64,000 nt of DNA, taken from Magnetococcales bacterium (GTDB taxonomy: Bacteria; Pseudomonadota; Magnetococcia; Magnetococcales; Magnetaquicoccaceae). Below, piece by piece: positions 29,204-37,933 of the stretch. Numbering within the stretch: position 1 is the first letter of the stretch; the number at the start of each line of letters is the position of its first letter. The position numbers and the translations under genes were made by a program. Where the stretch lies: NCBI GenBank assembly GCA_015231755.1, contig JADGAZ010000010.1:62001-126000 (forward strand). The letters are read 5' to 3'. The notes below the pieces were generated by a model. It was not told where the DNA came from, ran no database searches, and was given only the letters and a program-made list of their open reading frames with translations.

Positions 29204-30547
29204 TTAGAAGTCCATCTTCACAGAAGCTTGGAGGTAGTGCAGGGTGTCTTCCGTGGTGCCGGCGACCAAGTTGCTGGAGTTGGGGTCAACCCAGCTGCCA
29301 GACAGGTCGAGGGTGGTGCCCTCCTGGATCTTGGTCGAGAAGGCCAGCGTTCCGCCCCAGGCACTGTCATATTTGACAAACACGGGACCGACAAGGGTAT
29401 TGCTGGAGACACGCTCTTCAACAATTTGAGCATAGTCCAGGCTCGGTTTGATGGTCCAAGCGCCGGCATTGATGCTCAGGCCAGCACCGAGGCCCCAGAT
29501 GTTGGACTGGCTGGTGGCCACGCTGTTGTTGTTGACACCGGTCAGAGCGGACTTCATCAGGTCCACGGAACCCGGTCCACCCATGTCCCAGGTCGGGGAC
29601 CAGAAGGTCATGTCGCCACCGGGAACAACCGCGGTGAAGTCTTCGCTGCCGTACATGGCATAGGCATTCCATCCACCGAAGCCGGTTTTGCCTTTGGCAC
29701 GCACACCGAACATGAAGCCATCATTTTCCAACTGGCTGCCGGCGGTAACGTTGTCCATACCGGTTTCATAGATCGCGGTACCGGTCACGTCGATGCCTTG
29801 GATGTTGGTACCCAGGGTCAGGGCCAACCAACCGTCGCTGACGTTGTCGCCACCATTCAGCTTGAGGCCGGTACCATTGCCCACAATACCATAGATCGGA
29901 GCAGCGCCAGCACCCACAAAACCGCTCTCTTCGTTCATGAAGGCGCCGGTGACTTGATAGTCAACCGTGTTGAACTTGCCCAGAGCGGACAGAACCCACA
30001 GGTCCACGTCCTTGTGATTGCCGCCGGCAGGACCCACGGTCATGGTGGGATCGCCTTCGTTCACTTTCACATTGGCACCCACCACGGTCACGCCGCCGAA
30101 ATTCTTCGACAACAGGATCGAACCATAGGAGGTGACATCATGATTGACCAGGATGCCATCGTTGAGGGCGATCGGCATGCTACCGACTTTCAGGCCCACA
30201 CCCCAGGCTTCGGTCTCCAACCACATCTGACGGATGACCCATTCCGCTTGAGCATCGGCGGCGGTGACGGTGGAATCGGCGCCGTCAACATGGCTGCTGT
30301 CCAGAGCGCGGACGATGGCATGAGCGTGGGACTTGTCGCTGGCTTTCATGTCCAGGTTGAGTTGCAGACGCTGGGCCCAGTAATTGGCGGTCTCTTCGCC
30401 GATCGCATCGGAGGGGGTGTTGTCCATGGAAGCGGCGCGGAACTGATAGTAACCACCGATTTTCAGCTCGCCGGCATCAGCAGCTTGGGGAGCGGAGAGG
30501 GCAATGGCGGCCAGGGCAGCGGCACCCAACAGGATAGATTTTTTCAT
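29204..30547 (-). CDS. Outer-membrane porin
   Basis: A 447-aa beta-barrel protein. The signal peptide is MKKSILLGAAALAAIALS and ends at ADA. The mature part starts GELKIGGYYQFRA and alternates polar and hydrophobic strands with Gly/Asn-rich turns. It ends in LHYLQASVKMDF, with the C-terminal Phe used for BAM assembly. GGAGAAAAAG lies before ATG 30547; the longer frame to 30682 is 5' untranslated. Codon use is smooth, consistent with high expression. It has its own terminator. Substrate cannot be told. Confidence 0.88.
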   Translation of the reverse strand: MKKSILLGAAALAAIALSAPQAADAGELKIGGYYQFRAASMDNTPSDAIGEETANYWAQRLQLNLDMKASDKSHAHAIVRALDSSHVDGADSTVTAADAQAEWVIRQMWLETEAWGVGLKVGSMPIALNDGILVNHDVTSYGSILLSKNFGGVTVVGANVKVNEGDPTMTVGPAGGNHKDVDLWVLSALGKFNTVDYQVTGAFMNEESGFVGAGAAPIYGIVGNGTGLKLNGGDNVSDGWLALTLGTNIQGIDVTGTAIYETGMDNVTAGSQLENDGFMFGVRAKGKTGFGGWNAYAMYGSEDFTAVVPGGDMTFWSPTWDMGGPGSVDLMKSALTGVNNNSVATSQSNIWGLGAGLSINAGAWTIKPSLDYAQIVEERVSSNTLVGPVFVKYDSAWGGTLAFSTKIQEGTTLDLSGSWVDPNSSNLVAGTTEDTLHYLQASVKMDF

Positions 30548-31141
30548 TTCTTTTTCTCCAAAGTTCGTTGCTAGTTTTGTCCCCGGCCTACCCGGGAATC
30601 TTTCGTTTTTGCTCTTTTGCAACACCCTGTTGCGAAAGTGCCACATCGATCGGATGTATTGGCTTATATCGGAACCATCCATCCACTGTCAAGAAAAAAA
30701 TCAACATCCCTTCATTTTTGTTCATCTGTCTGGGTTCGCTCGGGTCAAGGTCTTCATTTTTCAGTCCTTGTCCGTTGTTTTCCGTAGACGGGATTCACTA
30801 TTGCAACAGCGGGGCCAATTTTTCAAACCGGTTGAAAAGCCCCATTTTGCGCCATTTTTGCCACGACAGGTGTGTTGCAATCCGGTCGTGTGCTTCGGAT
30901 CACACTGTCATGATTTTGCCACAGTGGGGTGGAATCGGGTGTCGGTGTCGGAATTTGCCCATATGGAAACCTTTGCCATCCCTTCCCGATGGCGGGCTGG
31001 ATGGTGTATAGATTTTGGTATTCCGAAATCTCGGACTCCGATTTCGGAATACCGAAAAAAACACCAAGTCCAGACCGCTGTTGCCATCGTGTCTTCATCC
31101 ATCTTCGTTTCTTCTATAGAGGGGGGAGCCGTCCGATTCTC
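30548..31141. promoter_or_regulatory. Intergenic region between porin and pyrR with two palindromes
   Basis: No gene is convincing. GCAACA-CCC-TGTTGC at 30619-30633 lies in the porin upstream region and looks like an operator. A perfect 14-base inverted repeat GGTATTCCGAAATC...GATTTCGGAATACC at 31017-31053, with a 9-base loop, lies 89 bases before pyrR. It is followed by CGAAAAAAAC, not a T run, so it is not an ordinary terminator. Confidence 0.5.
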
Positions 31142-31702
31142 ATGTCCGCCATACCCGCACGCGACGCACGTGAAGAGATCCTGCTTTCGGCCTCGGAGAC
31201 CCGGGCCCTGATCCAGCAGATGGCCGATCGCATTCTGCCGGACCTCGCCCGACCGGAAAATCTGGTGGTGGTGGGAATCCGACGGGGTGGGGCGGTGGTG
31301 GCCGGGTTGTTGCGGGATCGACTTCAGGCAGCCCTGGGACGTCAGATCCCCATGGGCTTTCTCGACATCACCTTTTATCGGGACGACTTGCGCACCATCG
31401 CTCCCAATCCGGTGGTGGGCGCTACGGATTTGACCATGACCATCGATGGCCGACGCATTCTGTTGGTGGACGATGTGCTGTTCACGGGTCGCACCATCCG
31501 GGCCGCGCTGAACGCCTTGTTTGATTATGGCCGTCCGGAGTGTGTCGAACTGGCGGTATTGGTGGATCGCGGGGGGCGTCAATTGCCCATTCAGCCCGAT
31601 TGCGCCGGTCGGGTGATCGAGGCCGGAACCCGGGAGACCATTAAACTGGCGGAGCGGGAAAAAGGCGAGTGGACCGTGGTGTGCCGTCGTCCGGAAGCGT
31701 GA
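31142..31702 (+). CDS. pyrR: PyrR bifunctional pyr regulator / uracil phosphoribosyltransferase
   Basis: A 186-aa PRTase-fold protein. The PRPP loop is VDDVLFTGRTIRAAL near residue 115, and the flanking ELAVLVDRGGRQLPIQPD is typical of PyrR. In Bacillus it binds pyr mRNA and attenuates transcription. It heads pyrR-pyrB-pyrC-pyrK here, so autoregulation is plausible. The frame is open upstream to 30929, but ATG 31142 gives the family N-terminus. Confidence 0.92.
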   Translation: MSAIPARDAREEILLSASETRALIQQMADRILPDLARPENLVVVGIRRGGAVVAGLLRDRLQAALGRQIPMGFLDITFYRDDLRTIAPNPVVGATDLTMTIDGRRILLVDDVLFTGRTIRAALNALFDYGRPECVELAVLVDRGGRQLPIQPDCAGRVIEAGTRETIKLAEREKGEWTVVCRRPEA

Positions 31703-31796
31703 CGGCTTTGGCGCGAGGGGCGCCGGGTTGGGGTGGGGGAAAGAGGGGCGCGGAAGTTTTCGGGCATTCAACGGGCGCTTGAAGACGGGGCATTGC

Positions 31797-32756
31797 ATGG
31801 GAAGTCATTTGTGGAATCGTAAACATCTCCTCGGGATGGCGGACCTCTCCCGGGAGGAGATCCAATCCATTCTCGACGCGGCCGCCTCGTTGCGCGAGGT
31901 CAACCGTCGGGAGATCAAGAAAGTCCCCACCTTGCGGGGCAAAACGGTCATCAATCTGTTTTTTGAAAACTCCACCCGCACCCGCACCTCCTTTGAACTG
32001 GCGGGCAAGCGCATGTCGGCGGATGTCATCAACATGTCGGTGGCCTCCAGTTCCGTCAAAAAGGGGGAGACCCTCATCGATACCCTGGCCACGTTGCAGG
32101 CCATGAATCCCGATGTGGTGGTGATCCGCCATCCCGAATCCGGCGCCCAGGAGTTTCTGGCCCGTCATCTGGATACGGCCATCGTCAATGCCGGGGATGG
32201 TCGCCATGAACATCCCACCCAGGCCCTGCTGGATCTGCTGACCATTCACGATCATCTGCCTTTGCTGGATCGTTCCGGATTCGAGGGGCTGGTGGTGGCG
32301 GTGTGTGGGGATTCGTTGCACTCCCGGGTGGCCCGTTCCATTGCCTTGGGGTTGCGGGCCATGGGAGGGGAGGTCCGGTTTGTGGGACCCCCGGGACTGA
32401 TTCCCCCCAAAGCCGAAGAGGCCTTCGGGGCGCGGGTCTATCATGACATGGAGGAGGGGTTGGACGGCGCTCATGTGGTGATGGCCTTGCGGCTGCAACT
32501 GGAACGTATGACCGTGGGATTCATTCCGAGCGTGCGTGAATATTTCGCCTTCTGGGGATTGACCCGCGCCCGATTGGCGCGTGCGGCCCCCGGGGCTTTT
32601 GTCATGCATCCCGGACCCATCAACCGTGGGGTGGAGATCTCTTCCGAGGTGGCGGATGACCGGGAGCGGTCGGTGATCCTGGAACAGGTGGCCAACGGGT
32701 TGGCGGTGCGCATGGCGGTGCTTTATCGGTTGTGTGGCGTGGGAGGCGGGCGATGA
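31797..32756 (+). CDS. pyrB: Aspartate carbamoyltransferase catalytic subunit
   Basis: First committed step of pyrimidine synthesis, 319 aa. Carbamoyl-phosphate motif FFENSTRTRTSFE, DGRHEHPTQALLD, and MHPGPINRG. A TTG-initiated extension to 31728 is not credible. The stop overlaps the pyrC start (ATGA at 32753). No pyrI is beside it, as usual with PyrR/PyrC-linked PyrB. Confidence 0.96.
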   Translation: MGSHLWNRKHLLGMADLSREEIQSILDAAASLREVNRREIKKVPTLRGKTVINLFFENSTRTRTSFELAGKRMSADVINMSVASSSVKKGETLIDTLATLQAMNPDVVVIRHPESGAQEFLARHLDTAIVNAGDGRHEHPTQALLDLLTIHDHLPLLDRSGFEGLVVAVCGDSLHSRVARSIALGLRAMGGEVRFVGPPGLIPPKAEEAFGARVYHDMEEGLDGAHVVMALRLQLERMTVGFIPSVREYFAFWGLTRARLARAAPGAFVMHPGPINRGVEISSEVADDRERSVILEQVANGLAVRMAVLYRLCGVGGGR

Positions 32757-34042
32757 GTGGATTTGTGTTGATCCGGGGCGGACGGGTGATCGATCCGGCG
32801 AACGGAATGGATGCCACGGGGGATGTGCTGCTGGAAGATGGCATCATTCGCGCCGTGGGTCGGCCCGATGTGCCTAGCGGGGCGAAGGTGCTGGAGGCGG
32901 ATGGCTTGGTGGTGGCTCCGGGTCTGGTGGATATGCATGTGCATCTGCGGGAGCCGGGTTTCGAGTACAAGGAGACCATCGCCGGAGGCACCCTGGCCGC
33001 TGCCGCCGGTGGCGTGACCACGGTGGCCTGCATGCCCAACACCCGGCCGGTCAACGACGATCCGAGCATCACCGGATACATTCTGCAAAAGGCGTTGCTG
33101 GAAGGGATCGTCAACGTGGCTCCGATCGGCGCGGTGACCAAGGGGCTGGAAGGGCGGGAATTGACCGAGATGGGCTTGTTGATGCGGGCCGGATGTGTGG
33201 CGTTTTCCGATGATGGGCGCCCGGTGGCCGACAGTGGCTTGATGCGGCGGGCGTTGGATTATTCCCGCGCCTTTGGTGCGTTGATCATTCAGCACGCCGA
33301 GGAGCCTTCGTTGTCGGCGGGGGGGTGCATGCACGAAGGGGTGGTTTCCAGCCGGTTGGGATTGCCGGGACTGCCTGCGGCGGCGGAATCGGTGATGGTG
33401 GATCGGGATATCCGTTTGGTGGAGCTGACCGGGGGTCGTTATCACGTGGCCCATATTTCCGTGGCCGGAGCGGTGGAGGCGGTGGCCCGGGCGCGGGCGC
33501 GGGGATTGCCGGTGAGCTGCGAAGTGGCGCCGCATCACTTCTCCTTGACCGACGAAGCGGTGGTCGGTTACGACACCGATGCCAAAATGTCGCCGCCGTT
33601 GCGCAGCGTGGAGGATCGCAACGCCCTGCTGGAGGGGTTGGCCCGTGGGGTGATCACGGTGATTGCCACGGATCACGCGCCTCACGATTCGGACAGCAAG
33701 CGGGTGGAATTTTGTCACGCCTCCAACGGGGTGGTGGGACTGGAGACGATGTTGCCGGTCAGTCTCGAACTGGTGCGGGACGGGGTGATGACCTGGATGG
33801 ATTGTCTGCGGGCCATGACCGTGGCTCCGGCCCGGCTGTTGGGGCTGGATCGGGGGCGGGGCACGTTGTCACCCGGTTCGGTGGCGGATCTGGTGCTGTT
33901 CGATCCCGAGGCGGTCTGGGTGGTGGATGCGGCCCGGTTGCATGGCACCTCGAAGAATACCTGTTTCCACGGTCGCCGGGTGCGGGGACGGGTGAAAAAG
34001 ACATTGGTTGCCGGACGGATCGTGTTCGATGACGACCTCTGA
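32753..34042 (+). CDS. pyrC: Dihydroorotase, class I type
   Basis: Closes carbamoyl-aspartate to dihydroorotate. The 429-aa amidohydrolase has the metal motif DMHVHLREPG, HAEEPSL, CEVAPHHFSL and the catalytic aspartate in ATDHAPH. These ligands are all present, so it should be active and not one of the inactive PyrC' partners. It overlaps pyrB by 4 bases and pyrK by 14. Confidence 0.95.
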   Translation: MSGFVLIRGGRVIDPANGMDATGDVLLEDGIIRAVGRPDVPSGAKVLEADGLVVAPGLVDMHVHLREPGFEYKETIAGGTLAAAAGGVTTVACMPNTRPVNDDPSITGYILQKALLEGIVNVAPIGAVTKGLEGRELTEMGLLMRAGCVAFSDDGRPVADSGLMRRALDYSRAFGALIIQHAEEPSLSAGGCMHEGVVSSRLGLPGLPAAAESVMVDRDIRLVELTGGRYHVAHISVAGAVEAVARARARGLPVSCEVAPHHFSLTDEAVVGYDTDAKMSPPLRSVEDRNALLEGLARGVITVIATDHAPHDSDSKRVEFCHASNGVVGLETMLPVSLELVRDGVMTWMDCLRAMTVAPARLLGLDRGRGTLSPGSVADLVLFDPEAVWVVDAARLHGTSKNTCFHGRRVRGRVKKTLVAGRIVFDDDL

Positions 34043-34928
34043 TCACTGCGCGTTGCGTGGCAAGGCCCATCCGGTAGTGGCTCAGGTGGTATTCAACCGG
34101 TCGTTGCCGGGGGATCATGGCCTGTTGCGTTTGCGGGTGGGCAAGCTGGCCAGACAGGTGTTGCCGGGTCATTTCGCGCAATTGATCTGTGATCCCGGTC
34201 TGACCCTGCCCAGACCCTTTTCCCTGATGGACGCCGATCCCGCCCAGGGCACGGTGGATATTTTCTATCGGGTGGTGGGGGTGGGCACCGGAATCATGGC
34301 CCAGTGGCAGGGGGGGGAGTCGGTGCGGGTTTTGATGCCTCTGGGACGGCCTTTCGCGTGGCCCGAGGCCCGGGTCAATCCTTTGTTGATCGCCGGCGGC
34401 GCGGGTTTGGCGCCGGTTCATTTTTTGGCCAAACGGTTGGTGGAACGGGGATATGCCCCGGTGCTGGCCTGGGGAATCGAAACCGAAGCCCCGTTGATGA
34501 CCATCGATGCCCGGATGGATGGCTTTCCGTTGGATGTGGCGTTCGTGGAGTCACCGGAAGCGTTGGCCGCGTTGGATGCGGTGGGGGTGTCGAGCCGACT
34601 GGCTTCGATGGTGGCGACGCCGGGTCGTTTTCATGGGTATGTGACCGATCTGGCGGAGCAGTATCTGTCGCACTCTCCTGAGACTGTGCGCAGTCGGACC
34701 GTGTTGTTCGCCTGTGGACCGACGCCGATGTTGCAGGCGGTGCATCGGTTGGCGGAACGTTTTGGGGTGTCGGGTCAGGTGTCGCTGGAAGAGCGCATGG
34801 CGTGTGGATTCGGCGTCTGCGCCGCTTGCGTCGCCCCGGTCCGCACGGCGGAGGGCTGGACCTACCGCAAAATCTGCACCGAAGGCCCGGTCTTCCCCAT
34901 CTCCGATATCTCCTGGGAAAACTATTGA
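34029..34928 (+). CDS. pyrK: Dihydroorotate dehydrogenase electron-transfer subunit
   Basis: FAD/[2Fe-2S] reductase subunit of class 1B dihydroorotate dehydrogenase. The 299-aa protein has the FAD motif RPFSLMD, the NAD site IAGGAGLAPVHFLA, and C-terminal cluster cysteines CGFGVCAAC plus a later C. The start at ATG 34029 overlaps pyrC. Its catalytic partner pyrD is not adjacent. The stop codon TGA lies within the first bases of the repeat element that follows. Confidence 0.87.
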   Translation: MTTSDHCALRGKAHPVVAQVVFNRSLPGDHGLLRLRVGKLARQVLPGHFAQLICDPGLTLPRPFSLMDADPAQGTVDIFYRVVGVGTGIMAQWQGGESVRVLMPLGRPFAWPEARVNPLLIAGGAGLAPVHFLAKRLVERGYAPVLAWGIETEAPLMTIDARMDGFPLDVAFVESPEALAALDAVGVSSRLASMVATPGRFHGYVTDLAEQYLSHSPETVRSRTVLFACGPTPMLQAVHRLAERFGVSGQVSLEERMACGFGVCAACVAPVRTAEGWTYRKICTEGPVFPISDISWENY

Positions 34929-35059
34929 AAAAAAAGAAGGGGTCTGGGGGATTCTTCCCCCAGGACTTTGACTTTATGATTTTAAAAATAATAAATTTAA
35001 TTTTGAAAGTCAAAACCCTGGGAGATGAATCTCCCAGACCCTCTCTTTTTTTTCAATGG
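34922..35059. repeat. Nested inverted-repeat element, copy 5
   Basis: Left CTATTGAAAAAAAAGAAGG with CTGGGGGATTCTTCCCCCAG, an AT-rich middle with TTTGACTTT against AAAGTCAAA, right CTGGGAGATGAATCTCCCAG then ACCCTCTC, T8 and CAATGG. It sits between the convergent pyrK and merR genes and begins inside the pyrK stop. Confidence 0.85.
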
Positions 35060-35060
35060 T

Positions 35061-35486
35061 CTATCCGACTTCGTTTCTGTGGCAGGGGCATTGGCGCATC
35101 TGGTTGAGGGATTGCAGGATGCCGCACTCCCGGTTGGTCTGGCGGTGTTCGCACTCCTTTCTCAAAGATTGCAACTGCGCCTTGAGCAGACCCATGGCGG
35201 TGATTTGTTCTTCGACGCGGGCGATCTGAATGTCCAACAAGGCGTTGACCCCGGAACAATCCTCCTCCGGACGACAACGGAAATTCAATAATTGCTTGAT
35301 TTCCGCCAGCTTGATTCCCAACGAGCGACAGTGACGGATGAATTGCAAAGTTTCCAGATCCGCAGCGCCGTAATCCCGATAGCCGGAACTTTCCCGGTTG
35401 GGTTTGGCCAGCAGTCCCTCTTTTTCGTAATAACGCACGGTTTCCACATCGCAGCCCACCCGCTTGGCCAGTTCGCCGATACGCAT
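35061..35486 (-). CDS. CadR/PbrR-like MerR-family metal regulator
   Basis: A 141-aa MerR-family activator. HTH at residues 1-70 (MRIGELAKRVGCDVETVRYYEKEGLL). The CadR/PbrR metal cysteines are present as C77 (EEDCSGVN) and C112, with C121 near the third. A CPCH tail follows. CAGGAGG precedes the ATG. It is divergent from a heavy-metal P-type ATPase, and the intergenic space holds a textbook MerR promoter. Likely responds to Cd(II), Pb(II) or Zn(II). Confidence 0.9.
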   Translation of the reverse strand: MRIGELAKRVGCDVETVRYYEKEGLLAKPNRESSGYRDYGAADLETLQFIRHCRSLGIKLAEIKQLLNFRCRPEEDCSGVNALLDIQIARVEEQITAMGLLKAQLQSLRKECEHRQTNRECGILQSLNQMRQCPCHRNEVG

Positions 35487-35510
35487 GATTCCCTCCTGGT
35501 AAAAAAAGAC

Positions 35511-35541
35511 TTGACCCTGTAGTTGCTACAGGGTGTGCAAT
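35511..35541 (+). promoter_or_regulatory. MerR-type operator-promoter for the metal ATPase
   Basis: TTGACC (35511-35516) and TGCAAT (35536-35541) are separated by an overlong 19-base spacer. The spacer holds the perfect dyad ACCCTGTAG-TTG-CTACAGGGT at 35514-35534. This is the arrangement MerR regulators activate by twisting the DNA. Confidence 0.88.
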
Positions 35542-35580
35542 GATCACACGGTTTTCCAGAACTTTCCACCGGAGATGATC

Positions 35581-37794
35581 ATGTCCACTCAAGAGGCTTC
35601 TTCCTGCTGTGCTTCCGGCTGTTGCGCCGCTGATCCTGTGTCCGAGATATCGCCTGCGCCGCTTCAGACCCTGGAGGGGGAACGGATGGTGTTGCGGGTC
35701 TCTCAGTTGTGCTGCCCGACGGAAGGGGAGTTGATCCGCAAAGCCCTGACCGGCATGAGGGGAATTTTGCACATGGATTTTGATTTCATGCGTCGGGAGC
35801 TGGTGTTGACCCATCGCGGCGTGGAGCGGGAGACGGTGATTCGGGCGTTGCGCGCTGTGGATATGGAACCGGATCCGATGGCGGAGCGTTCCGACACGGA
35901 GCGTTTCCGTTCTCTGCCGGCGCAGCCTGTGGTGTCGTTGCGGGAGTGGGGGGTGACCGCCGTGGCGGGTGTGACTGCCAGCGTGGCGGAAATTTTGGTC
36001 TGGAGCGGCGTGGAGGAGACCTCCCCCCTGATTGGTGCGCTGGTGGTGATTTCGATTCTGGTGGGGGGGCGGGAGACCTTGAAACGGGGATGGATCTCAT
36101 TGCGTCATCTTTCTCTCAACATCAATTTTTTGATGAGTCTCGCGGTGTTGGGCGCCCTGATCATCGGTCAGTGGCCCGAGGCGGCCATGGTGATTTTTTT
36201 GTTCGGTCTGGCGGAGCGCATCGAGGCCCTTTCCATGGATCGGGCGCGCAACGCGGTGCGGGAGTTGATGTCTTTGGCGCCGGAAACCGTCTCTGTCCGG
36301 AGTGATGACGGGACGTGGGAGAGCGTGAACGCCTCCGAAGTGGCGGTGGGTCGGGTGGCGCGGGTCAAGCCCGGCGAGCGGATCGCCCTGGATGGAGTGG
36401 TGGTGTCGGGACGTTCCGGGGTCAATCAGGCGCCCATCACCGGTGAAAGCGTGCCGGTCACCAAGGAAAAAGGCCATCCGGTGTACGCGGGTTCGATCAA
36501 CGGTTCCGGGGTGTTGGAATACCAGATCACCGCCGATTTCAAGCACTCCACCTTGGCGCGCATCATCGAGACGGTCCAGGAGGCCCAGGCCAAACGGGCG
36601 CCCATGCAGCGTTTCGTGGAGCGTTTCGCGCAGTATTACACCCCCGCCGTGGTGATCATCGCCGGATTGATCGCTTTGGTGCCCCCTGTGTTGTTTCATG
36701 AACCTTTCTCCGGGTGGTTTTACAAGGCGTTGGTGATGCTGGTGGTGGCGTGTCCCTGCGCGCTGGTGATCTCCACGCCGGTGACGGTGGTGAGCGGTCT
36801 GGCCGCCGGGGCGCGGCGGGGCATTCTGATCAAGGGCGGGCTTTATCTGGAGCAGGCCAACGATTTGCGGGCCATCGCCCTGGACAAGACCGGCACCTTG
36901 ACCCATGGCCGGTTGGAGATGAGCGATTGTGTCGTGCTGGGGGGAGCCAACCGGGATGCGGTGTTGCGGCTGGCCGCCAGTCTGGAGAGTCATTCCGAAC
37001 ATCCGGTGGCTGCGGCCATTCTGGGAGCCTGGGGTCAGGGGCGTCCTTTGCTGCATGTGCGTCATTTCGAGGCGTTGGCCGGGCGGGGAGCGCGGGGAAC
37101 CATTGGCGGGGAGGTGTATCACATCGGCAATCATCGTTTGTTGGAGGAGCTGGGTTTGTGTCGTCCGGAGGTGGAAGCGATTCTTTTGCCTTGGGAGCAG
37201 GACGAAAAGACGGTGGTGGTCTTGGCCTCTTCCCGAGAGCCTTTGGCGGTGATCGGGGTATCCGACCGCATGCGGGAGAGCGCGCCGGAGGCGGTGCGTG
37301 CCCTGCGGGAGTTGGGCATCATGGTGACCATGTTGACCGGGGACAATGCCGCCACGGCCCAGGCCATTGCCCGGCATGCGGGAATCGAGGAGGTGCGGGC
37401 CGAGTTGCTGCCGGAAGAAAAATTGTCGGCCATCGAGTCGTTGACGGACCGTTATGGTGTGGTGGGCATGGTGGGAGATGGGATCAACGACGCGCCGGCC
37501 TTGGCGCGGGCGGCCATCGGCATGGCCATGGGCAGCACCGGGACCGATACCGCCTTGGAAACGGCGGATGTGGCCATCATGAACGACGATCTGCGTAAGA
37601 TCGCGGAGTTTGTGCGTCTTGGGCGGGCCACCCGGCGCATCCTGTGGGAAAATATTTTGCTGGCCATCGGCATCAAAGGTTTTTTCCTGGTCTTGGCGGG
37701 TTTGGGACTGGCCACGTTGTGGATGGCGGTGTTGGCGGATATGGGAGCCAGTCTGTTGGTGATTTTCAATGGGCGGCGTTTGTTGCGATTTTGA
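35581..37794 (+). CDS. Heavy-metal P1B-type ATPase (ZntA/CadA-like)
   Basis: Inner-membrane exporter of Zn, Cd or Pb, 737 aa. The N-terminus is cysteine-rich (SSCCASGCCA), then an HMA-like domain with QLCCPTEG. It has about eight transmembrane helices, the ion site CPCAL, phosphorylation motif DKTGTLTHG, the HP motif (SEHPVAAA), TGDN and GDGINDAPAL. GGAG precedes ATG 35581; the frame is open back to 35533, inside the promoter. Under control of the divergent MerR regulator. Confidence 0.93.
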   Translation: MSTQEASSCCASGCCAADPVSEISPAPLQTLEGERMVLRVSQLCCPTEGELIRKALTGMRGILHMDFDFMRRELVLTHRGVERETVIRALRAVDMEPDPMAERSDTERFRSLPAQPVVSLREWGVTAVAGVTASVAEILVWSGVEETSPLIGALVVISILVGGRETLKRGWISLRHLSLNINFLMSLAVLGALIIGQWPEAAMVIFLFGLAERIEALSMDRARNAVRELMSLAPETVSVRSDDGTWESVNASEVAVGRVARVKPGERIALDGVVVSGRSGVNQAPITGESVPVTKEKGHPVYAGSINGSGVLEYQITADFKHSTLARIIETVQEAQAKRAPMQRFVERFAQYYTPAVVIIAGLIALVPPVLFHEPFSGWFYKALVMLVVACPCALVISTPVTVVSGLAAGARRGILIKGGLYLEQANDLRAIALDKTGTLTHGRLEMSDCVVLGGANRDAVLRLAASLESHSEHPVAAAILGAWGQGRPLLHVRHFEALAGRGARGTIGGEVYHIGNHRLLEELGLCRPEVEAILLPWEQDEKTVVVLASSREPLAVIGVSDRMRESAPEAVRALRELGIMVTMLTGDNAATAQAIARHAGIEEVRAELLPEEKLSAIESLTDRYGVVGMVGDGINDAPALARAAIGMAMGSTGTDTALETADVAIMNDDLRKIAEFVRLGRATRRILWENILLAIGIKGFFLVLAGLGLATLWMAVLADMGASLLVIFNGRRLLRF

Positions 37795-37933
37795 GGGCAT
37801 GGGGTCGCGGTATCGAAATTGAGGCTGGATCCTGGACGGGATGGGGCGTATTTTGTGATGTATTGATGTTTTGATCCTGTTGGGGGTTACGGATCAGACC
37901 GCTATACCACATTTGAAAATTGAGGAATCTTCC

